Shown here piece after piece: positions 32,500 through 41,300 of a stretch of 64,000 nucleotides of DNA. The notes beneath the pieces are model-generated. The model worked only from the letters and a program-made list of their open reading frames with translations, did not search any database and was not told where the DNA came from. The stretch's first letter is position 1, and the number at the start of each line of letters is the position of its first letter. The translations under genes and the position numbers were made by a program. The stretch is from Corallococcus caeni (GTDB lineage Bacteria; Myxococcota; Myxococcia; Myxococcales; Myxococcaceae): the NCBI RefSeq assembly GCF_036245865.1, contig NZ_BTTW01000003.1:558001-622000 (forward strand), read 5' to 3'.

Positions 32500-32540
32500 G
32501 GCGGCACCTCCGGATGAGCACGTCACATCGCAAGAAGGAC
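32490..32540 (-). pseudogene. Decayed copy of the 3' end of the dehydrogenase gene at 32808
   Basis: Read on the minus strand this gives FLRCDVLIRR, against FLLSDVLIRR at the C terminus of the acyl-CoA-dehydrogenase-like gene. At base level, cggatgagcacgtc (32511-32524) is identical to 32815-32828, and GCGCCGTGAG plus a CAC spacer match on the 3' side. The two copies are about 304 bases apart and bracket the palindrome pair, so this is a direct-repeat scar at the edge of the second cluster. It has no role as a gene. Confidence 0.6.
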
Positions 32541-32600
32541 TGACCTGGGCGCGAGGCCAGCTCGTCCTCATCAGGTGCCGGGCAGGCGCGGCCCCAGGCA

Positions 32601-32637
32601 CCGGACGGCGCGAACTGGTCCGACTGTCGGACCAGTT
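32601..32637. repeat. Palindromic repeat unit, copy 1
   Basis: The segment begins ccggacggcgcg and continues with a perfect inverted repeat at 32613-32637: 12-base arms AACTGGTCCGAC and GTCGGACCAGTT around a central T. It is 36/37 identical to copy 2. It lies between convergent genes, so it is more likely a transcription stop, a REP-like element or a protein-binding site than a promoter operator. There is no U tract. Confidence 0.8.
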
Positions 32638-32673
32638 CCAAGCTCCTCAGCCGGACCAACGCGGCCTCGGCCC

Positions 32674-32710
32674 CCGGACGGCGCGAACTGGTCCGACAGT
32701 CGGACCAGTT
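32674..32710. repeat. Palindromic repeat unit, copy 2
   Basis: Same 37-base unit as copy 1, 73 bases further on, with the central base changed from T to A; the arms at 32686-32710 are again perfect. The rest of 32500-32807 holds no gene that I can support. Apart from the two palindromes and the dehydrogenase 3'-end scar, I see nothing else in it. Confidence 0.8.
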
Positions 32711-32807
32711 GACCTGTGGTGCCTCCGGCCGGGGGCCCGGGCCCTTATGAGGCCAAAGGAGATTCTTCACGAGGAGGACACGGCGAACCGCCCAGGCGCC
32801 GTGAGCC

Positions 32808-34553
32808 TCACCGTCGGATGAGCACGTCGCTCAGCAGGAAGTCGAGCGAGTCCCCAGTCAACCAGCGCTCGCTCACGCCCGCGAAGTCTGGCTCCGCGTC
32901 GGCGTCAGCCTGGCGCCAGAGATCCTCCAGGCGGAAGCGCGCGGCGGTGCAGTAGACGTCCGCCAGTGCATCGGCGTGGGCCTGACCTCGTGAAGCCAGG
33001 GCCGCCGCGTGGGCTAGCGTGACGGACATGGTGAACAGCTCGTTGCAGAGCTGGTTCATCAGGATGAGCGTGCGCTGCCGGGCATGAAGGACACCCGCAT
33101 CCGGGTATCGGCGCGACAGGTCCAGGCTTCGCTTCGCGAGCCGATGCACCTCACGAGCCGTGTGCTGGAGGTGCTCGCGATTGCGCGGGGACAGGTGCTC
33201 CTCCACGGGCAACGGGGCTGGGGGCGAGTCCAGCTCCGCCGTGTGCGCGGCCGACGGGTAGTAGAGGGAGAACAGGCCTTCCCGCGCGGCCTTGTGGTCC
33301 ACGAGGAAGTCCACGCCGCCCGCGACCCGGAATGCCCGGGCATCGCGCAGGGTCCGCTCCAGCGGGACCGGTGTCGCGCCCCGAGCGGCCTTGCTCTCCG
33401 ATGTCTCGTAGCCTTCCGCGGCGAGCAGCGACATCGTCCGGTCCGTGATCCGAGCGCACGTCAGCGACGCGATGTTCTTGGCCGCCACCTGTTCGAACCA
33501 GCGCAAGGGCAGCGTGTCCGCCGTCACACCGGTGAGGCTCCAGCGGGCCACGCTCTCCATGGCGAAGACCTCCGCCGCGGTGGCGGACACCTGACGCTGG
33601 ATCTCATCGAAGTCGCCAAGCCTGCGCCCCTGCGCGAGGCGCCGGTGGAGGAAGTCGCGCGACCACTGGAGGCACTTCTTCGAGAGCGCCAGCGACGCGG
33701 CCACGATGATGTACATGCGGCCCAGGGCGCTGAGCGGCTCCAGCAGCGGCGTGTTCCGCCAGTGCTCCTGCGCCATCGCGAGCATCCGCTCCTTCGGCAC
33801 GCGCACGTTCTCGAAGCCGAGTGCGGCGATGGGCAGCCCCCGCAGCCCCATCAGCTCGTGCTCGGCGCGGACGTGGAAGCCGGGGCTGGAGGCCTCCACG
33901 AAGAAGAGGCTGATCTGCTCGCGGCCGTCTTCCTGGAGCGTGGCGGTGACGTTCAGCAGGTCCGCGATGGACCCGTTCCCGATGAAGACCTTCTCCCCGT
34001 TGAGGACATACGCCGTCCCATCCTCCGTGGGCACGGCGGTGGTGGACGCGCGCCGCACGGAGGCGCCGATGGGCTCGGTGTCGGCCCAGCCGGAGATGAC
34101 TCCATCGGCGACCCGGCCCCGGACGTAGTCCTTGAGGGGACCGTCCTGCACGGCTTCGATGATGGCGCCCGCGCCCAGGCCACTGTGGATGGCCAGCGTG
34201 TAGCCGACGGGCAGGCACACGCTCATCACGGCTTCGATGACACGGAAGGTGTTCAACATGGAGAGGCCCCGGCCTCCCAGCTCCCGCTCCACCTGGAGCT
34301 TGTAGTAGCCGCGCGAACGCAGGGCTTCGCGTAGCTCCGGTGGGATGCGTCCCGTGCGCTCGATCTCGTCCGGGTCCACGTGCGCCTGGAGGAACTGCTC
34401 GACCTCGGCGATGACTGCGTCGCCCTGCCGGCGTTCATCGGGGTCCTGTTCGGGGAACGCGCGGACGAGGTCCCAGCGGAGCTTCCCCGCGAAGAGCTGG
34501 CCCAGGAAGCCCTCGCGGCTGCGGGTGGCGGGGTGCAGTGGCTCGTGGCTCAT
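32808..34553 (-). CDS. Acyl-CoA-dehydrogenase-like protein of the second cluster
   Basis: 581 residues, longer than the usual 380 of acyl-CoA dehydrogenases. The N-terminal and middle domains are recognisable: GYYKLQVERELGGRGLSMLN, WADTEPIGASVRRAST (FAD/substrate loop), LNGEKVFIGNGSIADLLNV, FFVEASSPGFHV. In the C-terminal domain the catalytic-Glu motif (E-G-T in the family) reads FRVAGGVDFLVD, so the normal base is missing, and about 150 extra residues follow. It probably acts on a carrier-bound substrate (dehydrogenation or hydroxylation) or is non-catalytic. The ATG at 34553 overlaps the thioesterase stop by 4 bases (ATGA) and has AAGGAA upstream. It is the last gene of the NRPS-PKS-TE operon. 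Confidence 0.85.
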   Translation of the reverse strand: MSHEPLHPATRSREGFLGQLFAGKLRWDLVRAFPEQDPDERRQGDAVIAEVEQFLQAHVDPDEIERTGRIPPELREALRSRGYYKLQVERELGGRGLSMLNTFRVIEAVMSVCLPVGYTLAIHSGLGAGAIIEAVQDGPLKDYVRGRVADGVISGWADTEPIGASVRRASTTAVPTEDGTAYVLNGEKVFIGNGSIADLLNVTATLQEDGREQISLFFVEASSPGFHVRAEHELMGLRGLPIAALGFENVRVPKERMLAMAQEHWRNTPLLEPLSALGRMYIIVAASLALSKKCLQWSRDFLHRRLAQGRRLGDFDEIQRQVSATAAEVFAMESVARWSLTGVTADTLPLRWFEQVAAKNIASLTCARITDRTMSLLAAEGYETSESKAARGATPVPLERTLRDARAFRVAGGVDFLVDHKAAREGLFSLYYPSAAHTAELDSPPAPLPVEEHLSPRNREHLQHTAREVHRLAKRSLDLSRRYPDAGVLHARQRTLILMNQLCNELFTMSVTLAHAAALASRGQAHADALADVYCTAARFRLEDLWRQADADAEPDFAGVSERWLTGDSLDFLLSDVLIRR

Positions 34554-35305
34554 GGGGTCGGGTTCCTTCTGGAGCGTGCTTCCGCGAAGAGGCGCAGGAG
34601 GGTGGACCTCGGCTCCGGATCCCGGAGGTAGAAGTGGCCACCGGGGAGCAGGTGGAGCGCGAAGGGGCCGGTGGCGTGGACATGCCACGGCTCCAGCTCC
34701 GCGCGGGTCAGATCGTCCTGGGTGCCGCCCGTGACGGTCATCGCGCAGGGGAGGGGCGCGCGGTCCTCGTGACGATGGGACTCCACGAGGAGCAGGTCCG
34801 CGCGCAGGCCCGGGAGGATGAGCTCGCGCAGCTCTTCGTCCTCGCGCAGCTCCTGGATCAGCTCGCCGTAGGTGGGCTCAAGAGCGGTGAGGAGTCCGTC
34901 CTCGTCCAGATGGCTCGGGGGGATGCCGCGCGGGGGGAGCTGTGGGGCTGGGGCCGAGGAGAGGAACAGCGTGTCGGGTGTCACCCGGCCCAGGTCGCGC
35001 AGGCGGCGCGCGGTCTCGAAGGCGACGAGCGCCCCCAGGCTGTGGCCGAAGAACGCGAAGGACGTTCCGAAGTCCACCGCGTGAACCAAGGCGTCCACCA
35101 GTTCGTGCAGTCGCGTGAACGGCGCTTCTTCCGCCCGAGCCCCCCGGCCAGGGAGCTGGATGCCCCAGACCTCAAGGTCCGGGAGCAGGTCCGCCCAGCG
35201 GACGTACTCGCCCACGGAGCCGCCGCTGTGCGGGAAGCAGAAGAGGCGCATGGAGGCATCCGGGCGCCGGATGCGGCACGCGAGCCAGGGAGAAGTCGCT
35301 GTCAT
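34550..35305 (-). CDS. Type II thioesterase
   Basis: 251 residues of alpha/beta-hydrolase fold. Nucleophile Ser in FFGHSLGA, early oxyanion loop LFCFPHSGGS, and the catalytic His in LLPGGHFYL near the C terminus. Such stand-alone enzymes clear stalled acyl chains from carrier proteins. Because the NRPS and PKS here have no integrated release domain, this one may also offload the product. The start at 35305 is chosen because SPWLACRIRRPDAS fits the usual N terminus of the family; an internal ATG at 35251 is the alternative. It lies 82 bases after the PKS stop; that gap holds a duplicated piece of this gene's start. Confidence 0.92.
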   Translation of the reverse strand: MTATSPWLACRIRRPDASMRLFCFPHSGGSVGEYVRWADLLPDLEVWGIQLPGRGARAEEAPFTRLHELVDALVHAVDFGTSFAFFGHSLGALVAFETARRLRDLGRVTPDTLFLSSAPAPQLPPRGIPPSHLDEDGLLTALEPTYGELIQELREDEELRELILPGLRADLLLVESHRHEDRAPLPCAMTVTGGTQDDLTRAELEPWHVHATGPFALHLLPGGHFYLRDPEPRSTLLRLFAEARSRRNPTP

Positions 35306-35413
35306 ACCGCGGAGGACTCCGCGATGACCAAGAGGCCGTCGCTGTGCGGGCTGCGGAAGAGGCGCATGGCTCCGGAAGAGGTCGAGGTCATGCCTGAGAA
35401 GACTCCGCGATGA
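35306..35413 (-). repeat. Imperfect duplication of the PKS-end/thioesterase-start junction
   Basis: The PKS-thioesterase gap contains ATG (35367) followed by codons MRLFRSPHSDG, matching MRLFCFPHSGG inside the thioesterase (ATG 35251). It then runs into VIAESSAV-stop, matching FIAESSQA-stop at the PKS C terminus. Blocks such as actccgcgatga (35316-35327 and 35402-35413) and gctgtgcggg (35225 and 35341) are identical. The copy is a short, non-functional open frame left by a local duplication with later indels. Confidence 0.7.
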
Positions 35414-38396
35414 AGCGGGTCAGCCTGGCCACGGTGGGCGCGCGGAAGATGGCCTTCACTTTGAGCGGTACGGCGACATGCGGACGCAGCCGAGCGATGA
35501 GCTGCGCCGCCATCAACGAGTCGCCTCCCAGCGCGAAGAAGTTGTCGTGGAGCCCCACCCGGGCCAGCCCCAGGACCGCCGCGAAGGCGGTAGCGATCCG
35601 GCGCCCGACTTCGTCCTCGGGCAACTCCGCCGCTTCGTGGCTCCCCATGGATTCAGCGTCGGCGCGCATGGGCACACCTGAAGGCGCCGCGTCCATGGCG
35701 ATGGCGACCGTGGGATTCGTCACCATCGCGGTCGTGCCTGGCGCTTCGACGAGGTAGCGCTGCCGTTCGAACGGGTACGTGGGCAGCGGCACCCGGCGGC
35801 GGCGTGCGCCCCCGTGCAGGCCCTGCCAGGAGAGCGGGACGCCCGCGCTCCACAGACGTCCGGCGGCGGTGAGCGCGCTGATCGCGTCGGACGTGTTGTC
35901 CGCGGGATGGGGGAGGGTGGCCACCGTGAGGTGTGCCCCCGCTTGCGGGTGCTGACGTGCCAGCGTCGCCAGCGTTCGTCCGGGCCCGACCTCCAGGAAG
36001 ATGCTGGCCGGGCCGGCGAACAACGTGTTCAGCGCGTCGCCAAAGCGCACGGTGTGGCGCAGGTGCGCGGCCCAGTACGCCGGGTCCACGGCCTCCTCCG
36101 CCGTCATGGCCACGCCGGTGCGATCGGAGATCCACGGGAGCCGCGGCGGACGCCGCTCGACGTGTTGGACGCAGGCCGTGAACGCGGCCAGCGACGGCTC
36201 GACGAGCGGTGAATGTCCCGCGCCTGGAATGCGCAGCAGCCTCGACTCCACACCGCGCGCCGCCAGCCCGGCCTGGAGCGCTTCGATCTCCGCCACCGGA
36301 CCGGACACCGCGCACTGCGCGGGCCCGTTCACGGCCGCCAGCGCGAGGCCACCCTGAAGCAGGGGCACCAGCTCCGACTCGGGCAACGGCACGGCCAGCA
36401 TCGCGCCCGAGGGCAGGCTCGCGAGGATGCGCGAGCGCTCCAGCACCAACCGCAGCGCGTCCTCCAGCCGGAAGACCTCTGCCACCGTGGCCGCCGCATA
36501 GGCCCCCAGGCTGTGTCCCACCACCGCGGCGGGCTGCACGCCCCAGCGCTTCCACAGCCGCGCCACCGCGTACTCGATGACGAAGACGGAGAGCTGGCCG
36601 GTGACGAACTCGCCCATCCGCGCGCTGGCCTGCTCCAGCGCGGCGGTGTCGGTGGGATCTGGATGGAGCACCGTCCCCAGGTCGAACCCGAGGAGCGGCG
36701 TCAGGTGCGCACGGCACGCGTCCACGGCTTCACGGAACGCCGGCTGCGAGCCGTACAGCTCCCGGCCCATGCCCACGTGCTGCCCACCGTGCCCGGGGAA
36801 CATGAACACCACCTGACGCTCACCGGACTCCTGCCTGGATGAGTCCTCCTGTTCCGTCAGTGCACGCAGAGCATCGGCGGTGTCCTGGCCCACGGCGAAC
36901 GCGCGGTGCCTGTGCGCGCCGCGTCCCACCTGGAGCGTCCAGGCGACGTCCCCCAGGTCCACCTCCGGATGCGTACGCAGGTGCCCGCCCAATCGGTCCA
37001 CGGCACGGGTCAACGCCGCGGGGCCGTAGGCTGACAGCACCAGCAACTGCGGGGAGCGCGAACGCTCTGAGCCGGGCAGGGTGGGTGCCTCTTCCAGCAC
37101 GGCGTGCGCGTTGGTGCCGCCAATGCCCAGCGAGCTGACACCCGCGCGTCGGGGACGACCGCCGGTGTCCCAGTCCCGCAGCGCCGTGTTCACGCGGAAG
37201 GGACCGTGCTCGAAGTCGATCTCCGGGTTGGGCTGTTGGAAGTTCAGGCTGGGCGGCAGCTTCCGGTGCTCCAGCGCGAGCACCGTCTTGATGAAGCCCG
37301 CCACGCCCGCCGCCGCATCCGTGTGGCCGATGTTCGTCTTCACCGACCCCAGCCAGCAGGGCGGCCCCTCACGAGCACCGAACGCCTTCGTCAGCGCGGC
37401 GACCTCGATGGGATCTCCCAGCCGCGTGCCGGTGCCATGCGCTTCGAGATAGCTGATGCTCGCGGGCTCCACCCCCGAGGCATGCAGGGCGGTCTCGATG
37501 ACGCGGGACTGCCCCTCCACGCTCGGCGCGGTGAAGCCGATCTTCCCCGCGGCGTCGTTGTTGACGGCGGTGCCCCGGAGGACGGCACGGATGCAGTCCC
37601 CATCCTCCAACGCATCCGCGAGCCGCTTGAGCACCACGATGCCCGCGCCATTGCTGCCCACCGTGCCCTGCGCCCGAGCGTCGAACGCGCGGCAGCGGCC
37701 ATCCGGGGACAGGGGCCCGCCCTCGCTGTAGTGACCGAACCGGGGCGGCACGTGCACGGATGCGCCGCCCGCGAGCGCGATGTCACAGTCGCCCGCGAGC
37801 AGCGCCTGCGCCGCCAGGTGGATGGCGACCAGGGACGTGGAGCACGCGGTCTGCACGGTGACAGCGGGCCCACGAAGCCCCAGCTTGTAGGCCACGCGGC
37901 TGGTGAGGAAGTCCACGCCCGTGGCCAGCCGGAGCTGCCAGTCACTGGCACCCGCCAGCAGGTCCCTCCGGGCACGCAGCGTGGACAGGTAGTCCGTCTC
38001 GCTCCCGCCCGCGAAGACGCCGATGGCGCCCCGGTATCGAGCCGGATCATACCCGGCGTCCTCCAGCGCCTCCCGCGCGCACTCCAGGAACACCCGGTGC
38101 TGCGGATCCAGCATCAGGGCTTCCTGCGGCGAGATGCCGAAGGCCGCCGCATCGAACATCTCTGCGTCCGCGACCAGACCGAAGGCGGGTACCGCCTCGC
38201 CGACAGCGCGATCGGTGGGAGGTTCGGCACAGGGCCGTCCGTCCGGACCGAAGAAGGTGATGGACTCGACGCCGCCGGCGAGGTTGGACCAGAACTCCGC
38301 CGCGTTGGCCGCACCGGGGAGCCGGCACGCCAGGCCCACCACCGCGAGGTGCGCCGAGCGATCCTCTTCCTCCATCAGGTCGAGGGACGCGCTCAT
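35388..38396 (-). CDS. Type I polyketide synthase, KS-AT-carrier protein
   Basis: 1002 residues. KS at about 15-440 (VVGLACRLPG; active-site Cys in TACSTS; EAHGTGT; KTNIGH; NAHAVLEEAP), AT at about 527-835 (FPGHGGQHVGMG; GHSLGAYAA), carrier protein at about 927-990 (LGGDSLMAAQL). There is no KR, DH or ER, so the extension should leave a beta-keto group. The AT specificity motif, normally HAFH (malonyl) or YASH (methylmalonyl), reads GAGHSPLVEP, so the extender unit is not predictable. The ATG at 38396 overlaps the NRPS stop by 4 bases (ATGA), so it is translationally coupled. It extends the dipeptide made by the upstream NRPS by one unit. Confidence 0.95.
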   Translation of the reverse strand: MSASLDLMEEEDRSAHLAVVGLACRLPGAANAAEFWSNLAGGVESITFFGPDGRPCAEPPTDRAVGEAVPAFGLVADAEMFDAAAFGISPQEALMLDPQHRVFLECAREALEDAGYDPARYRGAIGVFAGGSETDYLSTLRARRDLLAGASDWQLRLATGVDFLTSRVAYKLGLRGPAVTVQTACSTSLVAIHLAAQALLAGDCDIALAGGASVHVPPRFGHYSEGGPLSPDGRCRAFDARAQGTVGSNGAGIVVLKRLADALEDGDCIRAVLRGTAVNNDAAGKIGFTAPSVEGQSRVIETALHASGVEPASISYLEAHGTGTRLGDPIEVAALTKAFGAREGPPCWLGSVKTNIGHTDAAAGVAGFIKTVLALEHRKLPPSLNFQQPNPEIDFEHGPFRVNTALRDWDTGGRPRRAGVSSLGIGGTNAHAVLEEAPTLPGSERSRSPQLLVLSAYGPAALTRAVDRLGGHLRTHPEVDLGDVAWTLQVGRGAHRHRAFAVGQDTADALRALTEQEDSSRQESGERQVVFMFPGHGGQHVGMGRELYGSQPAFREAVDACRAHLTPLLGFDLGTVLHPDPTDTAALEQASARMGEFVTGQLSVFVIEYAVARLWKRWGVQPAAVVGHSLGAYAAATVAEVFRLEDALRLVLERSRILASLPSGAMLAVPLPESELVPLLQGGLALAAVNGPAQCAVSGPVAEIEALQAGLAARGVESRLLRIPGAGHSPLVEPSLAAFTACVQHVERRPPRLPWISDRTGVAMTAEEAVDPAYWAAHLRHTVRFGDALNTLFAGPASIFLEVGPGRTLATLARQHPQAGAHLTVATLPHPADNTSDAISALTAAGRLWSAGVPLSWQGLHGGARRRRVPLPTYPFERQRYLVEAPGTTAMVTNPTVAIAMDAAPSGVPMRADAESMGSHEAAELPEDEVGRRIATAFAAVLGLARVGLHDNFFALGGDSLMAAQLIARLRPHVAVPLKVKAIFRAPTVARLTRFIAESSQA

Positions 38397-41300
38397 TCCA
38401 CGTCCTCCCGGGAGCGGTCCGACGTCAGCCGGCCCTGACGGCCCAGCAGGCGCGCACGTCCATTGCGCCGTTGCTCCTGGCGCTGTTCCTGCGCGGCCGC
38501 GGCCTCGCCTCCGTCGTCCCGGCCCTGGAGATGTCCCGCGAGCGCTCGGACGGTGGGGAACTCGAACAGCGTCACCATGGGCACGTCGTGGCCCATGCGC
38601 TGCTTCAGGAGGTGCTGCACCTGGGCCAGCAACAGCGAGTGGCCCCCGAGGTCGAAGAAGTTGTCCTCCGCGCCCACCCGCTCCAGGCGCAGCGTCTCGC
38701 ACCAGATGCCAGCGATCCGCCGCTCCTGTTCGTTCGCGAGCGGGACCTGGGGCGCCTGGGTTCCGGGCGTGGGGTCTGGCAGCGCCCGCTCATCCACCTT
38801 GCCGCCGTGGGTGAGCGGCAGCGCCTTCAGCTCCACGTAGGCGGACGGGATCATGTACGCCGGCAGCTCGCGGGAGAGGTGCTCACGCAGCCGCGCCGGT
38901 GAGGGCACGGCCTGCCCGACACGAGGCACGAGGTAGCCGACCAACTGCGGTGCTCCCCCAGAAGGGCTCCACGCGCGAACGTGCGCCTCCGAGAGTCCCG
39001 GGTGCGTGCGCAGCCGCACGGCGACCTCCGCGGGCTCCACGCGGAAGCCACGGATCTTGAGCTGCGCGTCCATGCGGCCCAGGAACTCGAGCGTCCCATC
39101 CGGCCGGCACAGGACCCGGTCGCCCGTGCGGTACATGCGTGCGCCCGGCTGTGCCGAGTAAGGGTCGGGGACGAAGCTCGCGGCCGTGAGGTCCGCACGG
39201 TTCAGGTAGCCGCGCGCCACGCAGGCACCGCCGACGTACAGCTCTCCCGCGACACCTGGAGGGACCGGCTGCAGGTCCGCATCCAGGACATAGGCCGAGG
39301 CCCCGTCGATGGGCTGGCCAATGTCGGGCAGTTCTCCCGCGACACCCATGGGCACCGGCTGCGGCTTCGCATCCAGGACATGGACCTTTGCGCCATCAAG
39401 GGGCTGGCCGATAGCGGGCCGTGCTGTATCTGGACCCGCCGGCAGCACCTCGCCCGAGGTGGCCGTCACCGTGGTCTCGGTCGGGCCGTACTGGTTGAAC
39501 AACCGCCACGGGAGTCCGAGCACCGGCCGCGCATGGAGCCGGTCTCCGCCCGCGAGCACCGTGCGCAGTTCACACGCGGCGGGCCATGGCAGGGCCAGCA
39601 GGCGTTCAGCGAGCGCGGTAGGCAGGTCCGTGAAGGTGATCCGTTCGGAGAGCAGCCAGGCCTGAAGCCGCTCCGGCGACAGGCGCACGTCCTGCCCCGG
39701 TACGTGCAACGTCGCGCCCGCGGTGAGCGCGGGCCAGACCTCCGCGACGGACGGATCGAACGCGGGCGAGTAGAGCAGCGTGGTTCGGCTGTTCGCATTC
39801 AACCCGAACGCGCGCCGATGCCAGCCAACGAGGTGGGCCAGCGCGCCATGCTCCACGACCACACCCTTGGGGACGCCTGTGGAGCCGGAGGTGTACATGA
39901 CATAGGCCCACTGACCGGGCCGCACCTCCGGGGGCAGGCCACCCCGAGGCGTACCCGGGCCACGGAAGTCCTCGATGCGCATGCGCTCCAGCGTTGCGGG
40001 AAGCCGCTCCGCGAGGGGGCTGGTGGTGATCACCTGCCGGACACCGGCATCCGCGAGGATGAGCGCGATCCGTTCGACTGGGTGCTCGGGATCCAGCGGA
40101 AGGAAGGCGGCACCGGACAGCATCACGCCCAGCTCGGCCGTGACGAGGTCCGCACCGCGTGGCGTGCAGACGCCGACGACCGACTCCGCGCCCGCTCCGT
40201 GCTCGTGGAGATGCTCGGCGAGCAGCGTCGCGCGCCGGACCAACTCCGCGTAGGTGACAGTGCCTGCCTCGTCGCAGACGGCCACCGCGTCGGGAGTCCG
40301 CAGGGCCTGCTCCAGGACCTGCTGATGCACGGGGGCCTCCGCGCTGACGGAGGTCGCGGAGCCGTCGCCCAGGAGGACCTGCCGCTCCGCGTCCGAGAGC
40401 ATCGGCAGGCGCGACACCGAGGTGCCGGGACTGGCCACCGCGGCCTCGAGCAATCGGAGGAAGTGCGCGGACATCCGCTCCATCGTCGAGCGGTCGAAGA
40501 GGTCCCGGTTGTACTCCCAGATGAGCGAGATGCGCGCGTCGCCGCGCTCCTTGTCCCCCAGGTGCCGGCCCGCGTGCGGAATGGCGACGACGTCCAGGTC
40601 CACCTTCGAGGATCCATTGCCGCGCTCGAAGATGGTGCACGAGGCCTCACCCAGCCGGGGACTTCGCACGGCGGAATCGTGGAAGCTGAACATGGCCTGC
40701 ACGAGCGGGTTCCGGCTGGGGTCGCGCTTCACGCCCAGGGCTTCAATCAGCTTGAGGAACGGATACGTCTGGTGCTCCGCCGCTTCCACGGTGAGGTCCC
40801 GCACCTGGCGGACCAGCTCCCGGAACGACGGCGCGCCGGAGACGTCACACCGCAGGACGACGGCGTTGACGAACATGCCGATGACGTTCTCGATGTTCCG
40901 GACACCCGCCCGGGCCGCGAACGCCGAGCCGATGCACAGGTCCTGCTCCCCGGTGTAGCGATGCAGCAGCGTGGCGAAGGCGGCGAAGAGGGTGTTGAAG
41001 AGGGTGACGCCCTCTGACTGGCAGAACGCGCGCAGGGCGCCGGGCAGGGCGGGCGGCAGCTCCAACCGGAGCAGGTCGCCGTTGAAGGTCTGCACGCGGG
41101 GGCGCGGATGGTCGGTGCGCAGCGGAAGCACCTCGGGAGCACCGGCCAGCCGCTTCCGCCAGAAGTCGAGCTGGGCCTTCATGGCCGGGCCTTCGAGCGC
41201 CTCGCGCTGCCACGACGCGAAGTCGCGGTACTGCACCGGAAGCTCCGACAGCGGCGATGGCTCGCCCCGCAGATACGCGTTGTAGAGCGCGTCCAGCTCC

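Noticed and set aside
32601-32710. CRISPR or an insertion sequence for the paired palindromes
   Set aside because: Only two units, one 36-base spacer, no cas or transposase gene and no target-site duplication.
32453-32770. 105-codon minus-strand frame across the palindromes
   Set aside because: It consists of the decayed dehydrogenase end plus palindrome sequence, with no credible product.
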